From positions 2,418,001 through 2,482,000 of the forward strand of contig NZ_CP045292.1 of NCBI RefSeq assembly GCF_009363055.1: a stretch of 64,000 bases of DNA, in the 5' to 3' direction. Positions 35,114 through 43,671 of the stretch are shown here, piece by piece; the first letter of the stretch is position 1; each line of letters begins with the position of its first letter. Below the pieces are notes generated by a model that worked only from the letters and a program-made list of their open reading frames with translations, ran no database searches and was not told the DNA's origin. A program made the position numbers and the translations under genes. The DNA is from Flavobacterium haoranii (lineage in GTDB: Bacteria > Bacteroidota > Bacteroidia > Flavobacteriales > Flavobacteriaceae).

Positions 35114-35141
35114 ACTTTTAATTTTAAGTAAGCTAAAGTTA

Positions 35142-35149
35142 CAAAATTA
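35142..35149 (-). promoter_or_regulatory. Promoter -7 box (TAATTTTG) overlapping the tdk stop
   Basis: Exact TAnnTTTG on the minus strand, 28 bases before the antitoxin ATG. It would allow the toxin-antitoxin and murF-alr genes to be transcribed without tdk. The -33 element is weak. Confidence 0.4.
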
Positions 35150-35740
35150 TTTATTTTCTTTTTGCGATTTCATAGCTTTAAAAAATGCAGCACGACTCAA
35201 TGGTTCATATTCTTCGGTTTCACCTAAAAGAACTAAATTATCATTTTGTGTTTTTCGGTAACTATAATTGGCTAAATTTCCTGTTCTAGTACAAACTGCA
35301 TGAACTTTGGTTACATATTCGGCAGTTGCCATTAAAGCAGGCATTGGTCCAAACGGATTTCCTTTAAAATCCATATCTAAACCAGCTACAATTACTCGAA
35401 TTCCAGAGTTAGCAAGATCGTTACAAACCGCAACAATTTCATCATCAAAAAATTGTGCTTCGTCAATTCCTACCACATCACAACCTTGAGCAAGAATACG
35501 AATGTTTTCAGCTACAGGAACTGGGGTAGAACGAATTTCGTTTGAATCATGTGAAACCACCATTTCATCATGATAACGTGTGTCGATAGCGGGCTTAAAA
35601 ATTTCAACTTTTTGTTTAGCAAATTGGGCACGTTTTAGTCGGCGAATTAATTCTTCTGTTTTACCAGAAAACATGGATCCGCATATAACTTCTATCCAGC
35701 CAAATTGTTCTTGTTGATTTACTGTATTTTCGAGAAACAT
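35147..35740 (-). CDS. tdk: Thymidine kinase
   Basis: Phosphorylates thymidine in nucleoside salvage. 197 residues, type II (TK1-like). P-loop [15 protein letters not shown], Walker B-like [11 protein letters not shown], and lasso region [21 protein letters not shown]. The zinc-site Cys positions of the family are only partly kept. It starts a cluster with the toxin-antitoxin pair and murF-alr on the minus strand and is divergent from the acidic protein gene. Confidence 0.95.
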   Translation of the reverse strand: MFLENTVNQQEQFGWIEVICGSMFSGKTEELIRRLKRAQFAKQKVEIFKPAIDTRYHDEMVVSHDSNEIRSTPVPVAENIRILAQGCDVVGIDEAQFFDDEIVAVCNDLANSGIRVIVAGLDMDFKGNPFGPMPALMATAEYVTKVHAVCTRTGNLANYSYRKTQNDNLVLLGETEEYEPLSRAAFFKAMKSQKENK

Positions 35741-35777
35741 TTTGTATCTTTCGAGTCGATTAAAATTGTATTTATAC

Positions 35778-35785
35778 TACTTTTG
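35778..35785 (+). promoter_or_regulatory. Promoter -7 box (TACTTTTG) of the acidic protein gene
   Basis: Exact TAnnTTTG, 59 bases before the ATG at 35845, in the divergent gap with tdk. No convincing -33 TTG. Confidence 0.45.
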
Positions 35786-35844
35786 TGTAACAAAACAAAA
35801 ATAGTGAAAAACCTATCACAAATTCAATAGCAATCCATAAAGTT

Positions 35845-36747
35845 ATGAAGAAAAAATTAGAAGGCGAATTGATTAGCATTGCGCACCGCGTATTAAAACT
35901 TAAAAACCGTTCTGAAACAATTCAATTGCAAGAAGAAGCAAAAAAGTTATATGAACAACTAACAATTTTGAGATTCTATGAAGAAAATATTGAATTAGTA
36001 GAGAAGGAAATCGATGCAGAAAAATTTGAACAAGTTTTAGGAGCTTTAGATTTAAATTTAAATTCTGAGCCTGAAGTAGATACTTTGGAAACAAAAGATA
36101 TCGTAGCAGAATTTGCTGAAGAAATGGAAGAACCAATCGCTGATTTAGAAGAAAATGTTGAGGTTTTTGTGGAAGAAGTTGAAGAAGAACAACCGCAACA
36201 AGAAGAAACTCCAGTAGCTGAAGTTAAAGAAGTTACGGAACAAGTGCAACCTCAAGCCGCTTTATTTGATGATGTTTTTGCTGCAAGCTATAAAGATATT
36301 GACTTTGTAAAAGTAGAAGATGTTCCTGCAGAAGTTGAAAAAGTTGCAGAAACTACTTTTGAAAAAGTTGAGGAAGTTGTAGAGCCGGTTGCTGAAGAAG
36401 TTTTTGAACAAGTTGAAGAAATCAAAGAAGAAGTAAAAGAGGAAATAGTAATCCAAAAAACTCCTGAAGTTGTTTTTGAAGAACCTCGTACAATTTCTTT
36501 AAATGATAGGTTAAACAAAGGAGGAATCAACATTGGGCTTAACGATAGAATTGCATTCGAGAAGAAACTTTTCAACGGAAGTACAGATGATTATAACCGC
36601 GTTTTATCGCAATTAAATACGTTCGATTCTTTTGAAGAAGCAAAAGGATTTATTGAAGATTTTGTAAAACCAGATTACGACAATTGGAACGGAAAAGAAG
36701 AATTCGAAACACGTTTCTTAGAATTTGTGGAGAAGAAGTTTAATTAG
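35845..36747 (+). CDS. Acidic coiled-coil protein, unknown function
   Basis: 300 residues, no signal peptide. A helical N-terminal domain (residues 1-70) with heptad-like Leu/Ile spacing, a central stretch (about 75-215) very rich in Glu and Val with VEE/EEV runs, and a conserved-looking C-terminal domain (NDRLNKGGINIGLNDRIAF, then EKKLFNGSTDDYNRVLSQL). The Glu-rich middle is low complexity and probably disordered. I do not recognise a named family. It precedes rsmI by 76 bases, so co-transcription is possible. Confidence 0.75.
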   Translation: MKKKLEGELISIAHRVLKLKNRSETIQLQEEAKKLYEQLTILRFYEENIELVEKEIDAEKFEQVLGALDLNLNSEPEVDTLETKDIVAEFAEEMEEPIADLEENVEVFVEEVEEEQPQQEETPVAEVKEVTEQVQPQAALFDDVFAASYKDIDFVKVEDVPAEVEKVAETTFEKVEEVVEPVAEEVFEQVEEIKEEVKEEIVIQKTPEVVFEEPRTISLNDRLNKGGINIGLNDRIAFEKKLFNGSTDDYNRVLSQLNTFDSFEEAKGFIEDFVKPDYDNWNGKEEFETRFLEFVEKKFN

Positions 36748-36751
36748 TTTG

Positions 36752-36796
36752 TTGTTTATAGTTCGTTTCATGGCGATTTTTACTAACTATAAACAA
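36752..36796. repeat. 12-base inverted repeat TTGTTTATAGTT/AACTATAAACAA
   Basis: Perfect arms (36752-36763 and 36785-36796) with a 21-base loop, in the 76-base gap between the acidic protein and rsmI. No T-run follows, so it is not a clear terminator. Confidence 0.7.
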
Positions 36797-36823
36797 TTAA
36801 CTTTTAACCACAAACAAAAATAA

Positions 36824-37498
36824 ATGGGTAAATTATATATTGTACCAACACCAATTGGAAACTTAGAAGACATGACTTTTAGAGCGATTAACGTTTTAAA
36901 AGAAGCCGATTGTATTCTAGCGGAAGACACACGCACCAGCGGAAAATTATTAAAGCATTTCGAGATTGCTACGCCTATGCAAAGTCACCACATGCACAAC
37001 GAACACAAAACCGTTGAAAATTTGGTAAAACGTTTACAAGCAGGTGAAACCATTGCATTAATAAGTGATGCAGGAACACCTGCCATTTCCGATCCAGGAT
37101 TTTTATTAACTCGCGCTTGTGTAGAAAATGGAATTGATGTAGAATGTCTTCCTGGTGCCACTGCTTTTGTACCCGCTTTGGTAAATAGTGGTTTACCAAA
37201 TGATAAGTTTGTTTTCGAAGGTTTTTTACCCGATAAAAAAGGACGTCAAACCCGATTTTTGGCCTTAGCTGAAGAAACTCGAACCATGATTTTTTATGTT
37301 TCACCGCATAAGTTTAATAAAACCTTAGCCGAATATGTGCAATACTTTGGTGCCGATAGACCTGTTTCGGTTTCAAGAGAATTATCAAAACTACACGAAG
37401 AAACCGTTCGCGGAACTGCTGAAGAAGTCTTAAAACATTTTGAAGCCAAACCTGCAAAAGGCGAAATTGTGGTTTGTGTAGGAGGGAAGAAAGGTTAG
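36824..37498 (+). CDS. rsmI: 16S rRNA (cytidine-1402-2'-O)-methyltransferase
   Basis: 224 residues. SAM-dependent methylation of C1402 in the decoding centre. Family landmarks: VPTPIGNLEDMTFRAINVL, AEDTRTSGKLLKHF, SHHMHNEHK, ALISDAGTPAISDPGF, ECLPGATAFVPALVNSGLP and a C-terminal KGEIVVCVGG. Adequate length for the family. The downstream gap contains short CAGT-type repeats. Confidence 0.97.
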   Translation: MGKLYIVPTPIGNLEDMTFRAINVLKEADCILAEDTRTSGKLLKHFEIATPMQSHHMHNEHKTVENLVKRLQAGETIALISDAGTPAISDPGFLLTRACVENGIDVECLPGATAFVPALVNSGLPNDKFVFEGFLPDKKGRQTRFLALAEETRTMIFYVSPHKFNKTLAEYVQYFGADRPVSVSRELSKLHEETVRGTAEEVLKHFEAKPAKGEIVVCVGGKKG

Positions 37499-37500
37499 GG

Positions 37501-37523
37501 TTCAGTCTCAGTTTTCAGTTTGG
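37501..37523. repeat. Short TCAGT-type repeat after rsmI
   Basis: Three imperfect copies of a TCAGTCT/TCAGTTT word in 23 bases (37501-37523), in the gap between rsmI and the OsmC gene. It resembles the heptamer array before accC in style. Confidence 0.6.
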
Positions 37524-37561
37524 AGTAAACAATCAAATAAACAATTTTCAAATTAAATAGC

Positions 37562-37987
37562 ATGGCAACAAACATAGTAACTACAACTTGGAAAGGAAAA
37601 ATGCAGTTTGAATCTACTAACCCAAGTGGAGAAACATTTTTAATTAATGCTGCTGCTGAAAACGGAAGAGAAGGAGCAGGCTTGCGTCCAAAAGCAATGA
37701 TTTTATCAGCTTTAGCGGGTTGTTCGGGTTTAGATGTGGCTTCTTTAATCGAAAAAATGAAATTAGAAGTCGAAGATTTCAAAATTGAAACTATTGCTAA
37801 TTTAACCGAAGAACATCCAAAAGTATACGATGCAGTTACAGTTGAATATCATTTTTACGGCAACAATTTAAACGAAGCTAAATTACAACGTGCGGTAGAT
37901 TTATCAGTAGAAAAATACTGTGGCGTTATGGAAATGTTCCGTCAGTTTGCGAAAATTGACATTAAGGTTTTGTTTCATAAAGTTTAG
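37562..37987 (+). CDS. OsmC family protein
   Basis: 141 residues. OsmC/Ohr fold: LRPKAMILSALAGCSGLDV with the first Cys, and VEKYCGVMEMF with the second Cys. Members reduce organic hydroperoxides through this Cys pair or bind other ligands. The central strand TVEYHFYGNNLNEAKLQRAV is typical of the YhfA-like subgroup. It lies downstream of rsmI with a 63-base gap. Confidence 0.9.
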   Translation: MATNIVTTTWKGKMQFESTNPSGETFLINAAAENGREGAGLRPKAMILSALAGCSGLDVASLIEKMKLEVEDFKIETIANLTEEHPKVYDAVTVEYHFYGNNLNEAKLQRAVDLSVEKYCGVMEMFRQFAKIDIKVLFHKV

Positions 37988-37990
37988 TTT

Positions 37991-38022
37991 GTCATTGCGA
38001 GGAGGAACGACGTGGCAATCTA
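37991..38022. repeat. Dispersed ATTGCGAG...CAATCT element
   Basis: TCATTGCGAGGAGGAACG followed by ACGTGGCAATCTA, between the OsmC-like gene and the convergent adenine deaminase gene. It shares ends with the degenerate copy at 12477-12504. Confidence 0.65.
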
Positions 38023-38038
38023 AAAAATAACAAACTTG

Positions 38039-39660
38039 TTATTCCATTTCCAAATCCACAAATGAAAACGTATTGCCGCTAAACAATCCTTTATCGGAAA
38101 GTTTTAAATTAGGAATTACTAATAACGCCATAAACGAAAGCGTCATAAACGGCGCTTTTAATGGGCTTCCTAAGGCTTTTGCCATTTGGTCAATTTCTTG
38201 ATATAGTTTTCCAGCGATCCAACCGTCTTTATCGCTCATAATTCCCGCAACAGGAAGTGGTAAAACTTTTTGTTCGTTTCCATTTACAGCACAAACTCCA
38301 CCTTTGTTTTCAATTAATAAATTAACCGCTTTGCAAATTTCTTCATCCGAAGTTCCAACAGCAACAATATTATGACAATCGTGCGCAACCGAACTCGCAA
38401 TAGCGCCTTTTTTCAATCCGAAATTTTTAATAAAAGCGATTGCTGGTTGTGCCTCTTGATAACGATTGACAACCGTCATTTTTAAAATATCATCAGTTGT
38501 ATTGGAAACCAAATTTCCATCTTGAATTAAAGAAGAATGATGCATTTCATTCGTAATTAATTGGCCTTCTAAAGCTTCAATTACTCTAATTTTTGATGCC
38601 GAACTTTTGATTTTAAAATCTTCCTTTTTTTGAAAGAAGTATTGAAATTATTCGGTGTTTCAAAATCGACATGAGCTACTTTAGACGTTCCGTTTTCAGC
38701 GACTAATTCGCCATTTATATAAGTTTGCTGCACTTTGAAATTAACTAAATCTTCCACAACTATAAAATCGGCAAAATCGCCTTCGCGCAAAATTCCAACA
38801 TTCATATTGTAATGATGAACCGGATTGATACAAGCGGCTTGTAATACTTTAAAAACGTCTATTCCTTTGGCAACAGCTCGTGCGCAAAGTGCGTTAATGT
38901 GACTGATAATTAAATCGTCGGGGTGTTTATCATCTGAACAAAACATCATATTTTCAAAATGTTCAGGCAATAAATCAATTAAGGCTTCAAAGTTTTTAGC
39001 AGCACTTCCTTCGCGAATAATTACCTTCATGCCTAATGACAGTTTTTCGGCAGCTTCGTCATAGGTAAAACATTCGTGATCGGATGTAATTCCAGCGGAA
39101 ATGTATTTTTTCACAGCATCGCCACGTAAACCAGGAGCGTGACCGTCGACAGGTTTGTTGAAGTGTTTTGCCCAAGCAATTTTTTTCATCACTTCTTCAT
39201 CGTCAAATAAAACGCCCGGATAGTTCATCATTTCGGCTAAATAGTGAATATCTGGCGAAGCCAAAAGTTCTTTTATACCTTCCGAATCAATAACTGCACC
39301 CGCAGTTTCAAAAGAAGTCGCCGGAACACAAGACGGCGCTCCAAAGTGAAATTTCAACGGGACTTTTTTGCTATTTTCAATCATGTAATACACACCCTCT
39401 GTTCCTAAAACATTTGCAATTTCATGCGGATCAGAAATCGTTCCAACAGTTCCATGTAAAACAGCCAATTTTGCAAATTCAGAAGGAACTAACATTGAAC
39501 TTTCAATGTGAATGTGAGCATCAATAAATCCTGGCATGATGTAGTTTTTTAAATTGTGCTCTTTTTCAACAATCGATTTTATTTTGCCGTTTTCAACAGT
39601 AACTTCACCCGAATAAATTCGTTTGTTTTGGATATCAACTATTTGTCCTTGAATTTGCAT
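38039..39660 (-). pseudogene. ade: Adenine deaminase, one frameshift
   Basis: Deaminates adenine to hypoxanthine. 38581-39660 encodes the metallo-dependent hydrolase core: [60 protein letters not shown]. 38039-38545 encodes the C-terminal adenine-deaminase domain: [43 protein letters not shown]. One extra base in the T7 run at 38625-38631 joins them (FKKKEDFKI, then [14 protein letters not shown]), for about 540 residues. A homopolymer sequencing error is the likeliest cause. It is divergent from recJ with a good promoter. Confidence 0.9.
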
Positions 39661-39664
39661 TTTC

Positions 39665-39682
39665 TTGAATTTGTAAATTCAA
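39665..39682. promoter_or_regulatory. Palindrome TTGAATTT-GT-AAATTCAA at the ade transcription start
   Basis: Perfect 8-base arms around GT, immediately downstream of and overlapping the ade -7 box. It is placed to act as an operator or a leader hairpin for ade. Confidence 0.4.
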
Positions 39683-39708
39683 AAGTAACCAAAATCATAG
39701 GAAGACAA
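39680..39708 (-). promoter_or_regulatory. Promoter of ade (TTG-N18-TACTTTTG)
   Basis: On the minus strand, TTG at 39706-39708, an 18-base spacer and TACTTTTG at 39680-39687. Both elements are present. The leader is about 15-20 bases. Confidence 0.75.
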
Positions 39709-39739
39709 AAAAGAATAATCGAATTTCAGTTTTTCTATA

Positions 39740-39747
39740 TACATTTG
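39740..39747 (+). promoter_or_regulatory. Promoter -7 box of recJ (TACATTTG)
   Basis: Exact TAnnTTTG, 52 bases before the recJ ATG, in the divergent gap with ade. The -33 TTG is not clear. Confidence 0.5.
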
Positions 39748-39799
39748 CAATTATATAAGCCAAAATAAAATATTGTAAAATCGTAATTCGTAATTAATT

Positions 39800-41500
39800 A
39801 TGCGTTGGAATTTAAAATCGAAGCCTCAAAAAGAAAAAGTACAAGCCTTACAAAATGCACTTCATGTAGATGAGATTATCGCTACTTTATTGGTTCAAAG
39901 AAGAATTGAAACCTTTGAACAAGCCAAACAATTTTTCCGTCCTACCTTAGAAGATTTACACGATCCGTACTTGATGAAAGATATGGATAAAGCGGTAAAT
40001 CGAATCGAATTAGCAATTGCTAATAACGAAAGAATCTTAGTTTTTGGCGATTATGATGTGGATGGAACGACTGCGGTTTCTCTTGTTTCTTCTTATTTAA
40101 AAACCATTACAACAAATGTTGCTACTTATATTCCAGACAGATATAACGAAGGTTATGGTGTTTCGTTTCAAGGAATTGACTTTGCCGATGATAATGGATT
40201 TTCGTTAATCATTGCTCTAGACTGTGGAATAAAATCTTTAGATCACGTCGCTTACGCTCGTGACAAAGGAATCGATTTTATCATTTGCGACCACCATCGT
40301 CCGGGAGAATTTTTACCAGAGGCAGTTGCGGTTTTAGATCCGAAAAGAGAAGATTGTTTGTATCCTTATGACGAGTTATGTGGTTGCGGTGTTGGATTTA
40401 AATTGATTCAAGCGTTAGGAAAAAATAGAAATCAAACGACTCAAGATTTAGTATCTTATTTAGATTTGGTTGCCACCGCCATTGCTGCTGATATTGTTCC
40501 AATAACTGGAGAAAATAGAGTTTTGGCAAAATTTGGTTTGGAAGTGATAAATTCAAATCCAAGAGCCGGAATAAAAGCGCTTGTCCAAAATGTAAAAAAG
40601 AAGGAATTAACGATTACTGATGTCGTTTTTACCGTTGCACCAAGAATTAACGCGGCTGGGAGAATTCATCATGGCGATTATGCAGTTCGTTTATTAACCG
40701 AATTTAATTTGAAACAAGCAGAAGAAGTTGCGAAGGAAATTGAACAATTCAATTCCGATAGAAAAGATTTAGATAAACAAATTACCAAAGAAGCTTTGCT
40801 TCAAATTCAAGAAAATAATGAAGAAAATTCTTTTTCAACCGTCGTGTATAATGAAAATTGGCACAAAGGTGTCATAGGAATTGTTGCTTCTCGTTTGGTA
40901 GAAAATTATTATCGACCAACCATTGTTTTTACGAAAAGCGGCGATAAATTGGCTGCTTCGGCTCGTTCTGTAAAAGATTTTGATATCTATAATGCCTTAG
41001 AAGCGTGTTCGGAACATTTGGAACAATTTGGCGGACACATGTATGCAGCAGGCATGACATTATTTGAAGAAAACTATCAAAAGTTTAAACAAGCTTTTGA
41101 AGAAGTGGTTCAAAAAACATTACATCCTGATTTGCAAACTCCCGAAATCGAATACGATGCTGAAATTCAATTAGATGAAATTACTCCAAAATTAATGCGA
41201 ATATTAAAACAATTCGAGCCGTTTGGACCACAAAATATGACGCCACTATTTTTAATCAAAGATTTATCGGATTCTGGTTATGCTAAAACCTTGGGTTCGG
41301 AGGAAGAACATCTAAAAGCTTTTGTAAAACAAAATGATTCTGAATCTGTTGGCGCTATTGGTTTTGGATTGGGTAACAAACTCGACGTAGTTAAAAATTT
41401 CTCAAAATTTGATGCTATTGTGTCAATCGAAGAAAATGAATGGCGAGATGTTGTAACTTTGCAACTGCAATTACGCGACATTAAATCTTCAAATGGCTAA
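39800..41500 (+). CDS. recJ: Single-stranded-DNA-specific exonuclease RecJ
   Basis: 566 residues. 5'-3' ssDNA exonuclease in recombination and mismatch repair. DHH-family motifs: FGDYDVDGTTAVS, ALDCGIKS, CDHHRPGEFLPEAVAVLDPK, CGCGVGFKLIQAL, APRINAAGRIHHGDYAV. The DHHA1 domain follows with AASARSVKDFDIYNALEAC and HLEQFGGHMYAAGMTL, then an OB-like C-terminal region. It overlaps the MFS gene by 8 bases, so the two are co-transcribed. Confidence 0.97.
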   Translation: MRWNLKSKPQKEKVQALQNALHVDEIIATLLVQRRIETFEQAKQFFRPTLEDLHDPYLMKDMDKAVNRIELAIANNERILVFGDYDVDGTTAVSLVSSYLKTITTNVATYIPDRYNEGYGVSFQGIDFADDNGFSLIIALDCGIKSLDHVAYARDKGIDFIICDHHRPGEFLPEAVAVLDPKREDCLYPYDELCGCGVGFKLIQALGKNRNQTTQDLVSYLDLVATAIAADIVPITGENRVLAKFGLEVINSNPRAGIKALVQNVKKKELTITDVVFTVAPRINAAGRIHHGDYAVRLLTEFNLKQAEEVAKEIEQFNSDRKDLDKQITKEALLQIQENNEENSFSTVVYNENWHKGVIGIVASRLVENYYRPTIVFTKSGDKLAASARSVKDFDIYNALEACSEHLEQFGGHMYAAGMTLFEENYQKFKQAFEEVVQKTLHPDLQTPEIEYDAEIQLDEITPKLMRILKQFEPFGPQNMTPLFLIKDLSDSGYAKTLGSEEEHLKAFVKQNDSESVGAIGFGLGNKLDVVKNFSKFDAIVSIEENEWRDVVTLQLQLRDIKSSNG

Positions 41501-42761
41501 AAAAGATCCCTACGCAGCACTCCGTTTTAAAGAATTCCGATTTTTCCTTGCCATGCGATTTGCATTGGTTTTTGCGTGGTCAATGCAATTTGTAATTATC
41601 GAATGGGAAGTGTATAGTTTAACTAAAAATCCACTTTCATTAGGAATCATAGGTTTAATGGAAATTATTCCAGCAATTGCGATGTCGCTTTTTGCAGGAC
41701 ATATTGTAGATCAAAATGAAAAGAAAGGCTTGCTATTAAAAATTATGTTAGGTTTTTCGGTAATTAGTTTAGGTTTATTTTTAATTACTGTGCCAAGTTT
41801 AGTTACTTCATTGTCTAAAAACACGATTCTTTTTACTATTTACGGATTGGTTTTCTTAGGAGGAATTGTGCGTTCGTTTATGGGACCAACAATATTTTCG
41901 TTATTGGCTTTAATCGTTCCTAAAAAAGATTATCCGAATGCTACAACATGGAGTAGTTCCACTTGGCAATTAGCAGCAATGTTTGGACCCGCTTCTGCAG
42001 GATTTTTAATTAGTTGGATTGGTGTACATTGGTCGATGTGTTTTGTTTTTGCGTGTACTTTAATTGCGTTGCTTTGGTTAACTAAAATAGAGAAAAAACC
42101 TATTTTAAACCCTAAGATTGGTGAACCAATCATGCAAAGTTTGAAAGAAGGGGTAAAATTTGTTTTTAATAACAAAACAATTTTAGGTACTATATCTTTG
42201 GATATGTTTGCAGTTTTATTTGGTGGTGCTGTTGCGCTTTTACCAATATTTGCTCAAGATATTTTAAAAGTAGGTTCAGAAGGTTTTGGGATTTTACGTG
42301 CAGCTCCTGCAGTTGGTTCAATCATAACAATGTTTGCCGCAGCTCATATTCCATTGAATCGAAATGCGGGTAAAAAATTATTGGTTGCCATTACCATTTT
42401 TGGATTAAGTATCATTGTATTCGGATTGTCTACTATGTTTTGGCTTTCTGTTTTTGCTTTGTTTTTAAGCGGAGTAGCCGATGGTGTTTCCGTAGTTATT
42501 AGAAGTACGATTTTACAATTACATACGCCCGATAATATGCGCGGTCGCGTTTCATCGGTTAACTCAATATTTGTGGGTTCTTCTAATGAATTAGGTGCAT
42601 TTGAAAGTGGACTGACTGCCAAATTGATGGGCGTGGTGCCGGCTGTAGTTTTTGGAGGATGCATGACTATTGCGACTGTTTTTGGAACCGCAATTGTTTC
42701 GCCATCCTTTAGGCAATTAGATCTAGAAAAAGATTTGGAAGAATTGAGTAAAGAAGATTAA
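41493..42761 (+). CDS. MFS transporter, EntS/MFS_3-like
   Basis: 422 residues with 12 predicted membrane helices. LFAGHIVDQNEKKGLLL is the MFS loop 2-3 signature, and the linker between halves holds NMRGRVSSVNSIFVGSSNELGAFESGL in a later loop, typical of the MFS_3/enterobactin-exporter type. The substrate is unknown; export of siderophores or drugs is family knowledge only. Translationally coupled to recJ. Its stop overlaps the stop of the convergent lpxH. Confidence 0.88.
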   Translation: MAKKDPYAALRFKEFRFFLAMRFALVFAWSMQFVIIEWEVYSLTKNPLSLGIIGLMEIIPAIAMSLFAGHIVDQNEKKGLLLKIMLGFSVISLGLFLITVPSLVTSLSKNTILFTIYGLVFLGGIVRSFMGPTIFSLLALIVPKKDYPNATTWSSSTWQLAAMFGPASAGFLISWIGVHWSMCFVFACTLIALLWLTKIEKKPILNPKIGEPIMQSLKEGVKFVFNNKTILGTISLDMFAVLFGGAVALLPIFAQDILKVGSEGFGILRAAPAVGSIITMFAAAHIPLNRNAGKKLLVAITIFGLSIIVFGLSTMFWLSVFALFLSGVADGVSVVIRSTILQLHTPDNMRGRVSSVNSIFVGSSNELGAFESGLTAKLMGVVPAVVFGGCMTIATVFGTAIVSPSFRQLDLEKDLEELSKED

Positions 42762-43508
42762 TCTTTATATTCTTTTAGCTCAAAATTTTCTCCGTCGAAA
42801 ACGCCATAAGTAAAATATCCGATCCAATCGCCAAGATTTACATATTTTGACTCCTCGGAAACGTCAATAATCATAGGTAAATGTCTGTGTCCAAAAACAA
42901 AATAATCGTAATGATGAGTTTCTAATTTTCGTTTCGCATATTGTACCAACCATTCATTTTCTTCGCCAAGAAACTTTACGTCTTCTTCACCCGAAATCAA
43001 TTTGTTTTTAACAGAAAGATATTGCGCTAACTTGACACCTAAATCGGGATGAAGCCATCTAAATAGCCATTTTGAAAAAGGATTGGTAAAGACTTTTTTC
43101 ATTCTTTTGTATCCTTTATCACCAGGGCCTTTTCCATCTCCATGTCCAATTAAAAATTCTTTTCCATTAAATGTAAATTCTTTATTGTCATGATAGACAG
43201 GGATATTCAATTCTTTTTCAAAGTAGTCATGCATCCACAAATCATGATTACCCACAAAAAAGTAAATAGGAATTCCAGAATCTCGGATTTCCGCTAATTT
43301 TCCAAGTACTCTAACAAAACCTTTAGGTATAACTGTTTTGTATTCAAACCAAAATCAAATAAATCTCCAAGAAGAAAAATAGCGTCTGCATCCTTTTTAA
43401 TTTCATCGAGCCATTTTACAAATTTTTGCTCACGAGGAAAACTTAATTCTGAATTTGGAGCGCCAAAATGTTGGTCAGATGCAAAATATATTTTTGGGAT
43501 TTACTCAT
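42758..43508 (-). pseudogene. lpxH: UDP-2,3-diacylglucosamine diphosphatase, two frameshifts
   Basis: Hydrolyses UDP-diacylglucosamine to lipid X in lipid A synthesis. Calcineurin-like phosphatase with FASDQHFGAPNSEL, GDLFDF, FVGNHDLWMHDYF, FLIGHGDGKGPGDKGY and FGHRHLPMI. The clean ORF begins only at the GNHD motif (42758-43255). The N-terminal part is in other frames: a missing base in the T3 run at 43500-43502 (MSK then IPKIYFASD) and another in the A4 run at 43351-43354 (FDF then WFEYKTVIPKG). With both restored the protein has about 250 residues. Two homopolymer losses in one essential gene argue for sequencing error. Confidence 0.88.
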
Positions 43509-43627
43509 GTGTTTTCAGAATTTTTAGTTGAAACAAAATTAATAATTTATTTAATAGTTAAAAATAACATTTTGTCGGAGAAATGTGACATTTGAGCGAT
43601 ACTTATTTAACAAGAAAATTTAATTCC

Positions 43628-43635
43628 TATCTTTG
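43628..43635 (+). promoter_or_regulatory. Promoter -7 box of the adhesin operon (TATCTTTG)
   Basis: Exact TAnnTTTG, 36 bases before the adhesin ATG. The -33 region shows TTT rather than TTG. Confidence 0.55.
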
Positions 43636-43671
43636 GGAAATTAATCAAACCTTAACAAAACCATAAACACA

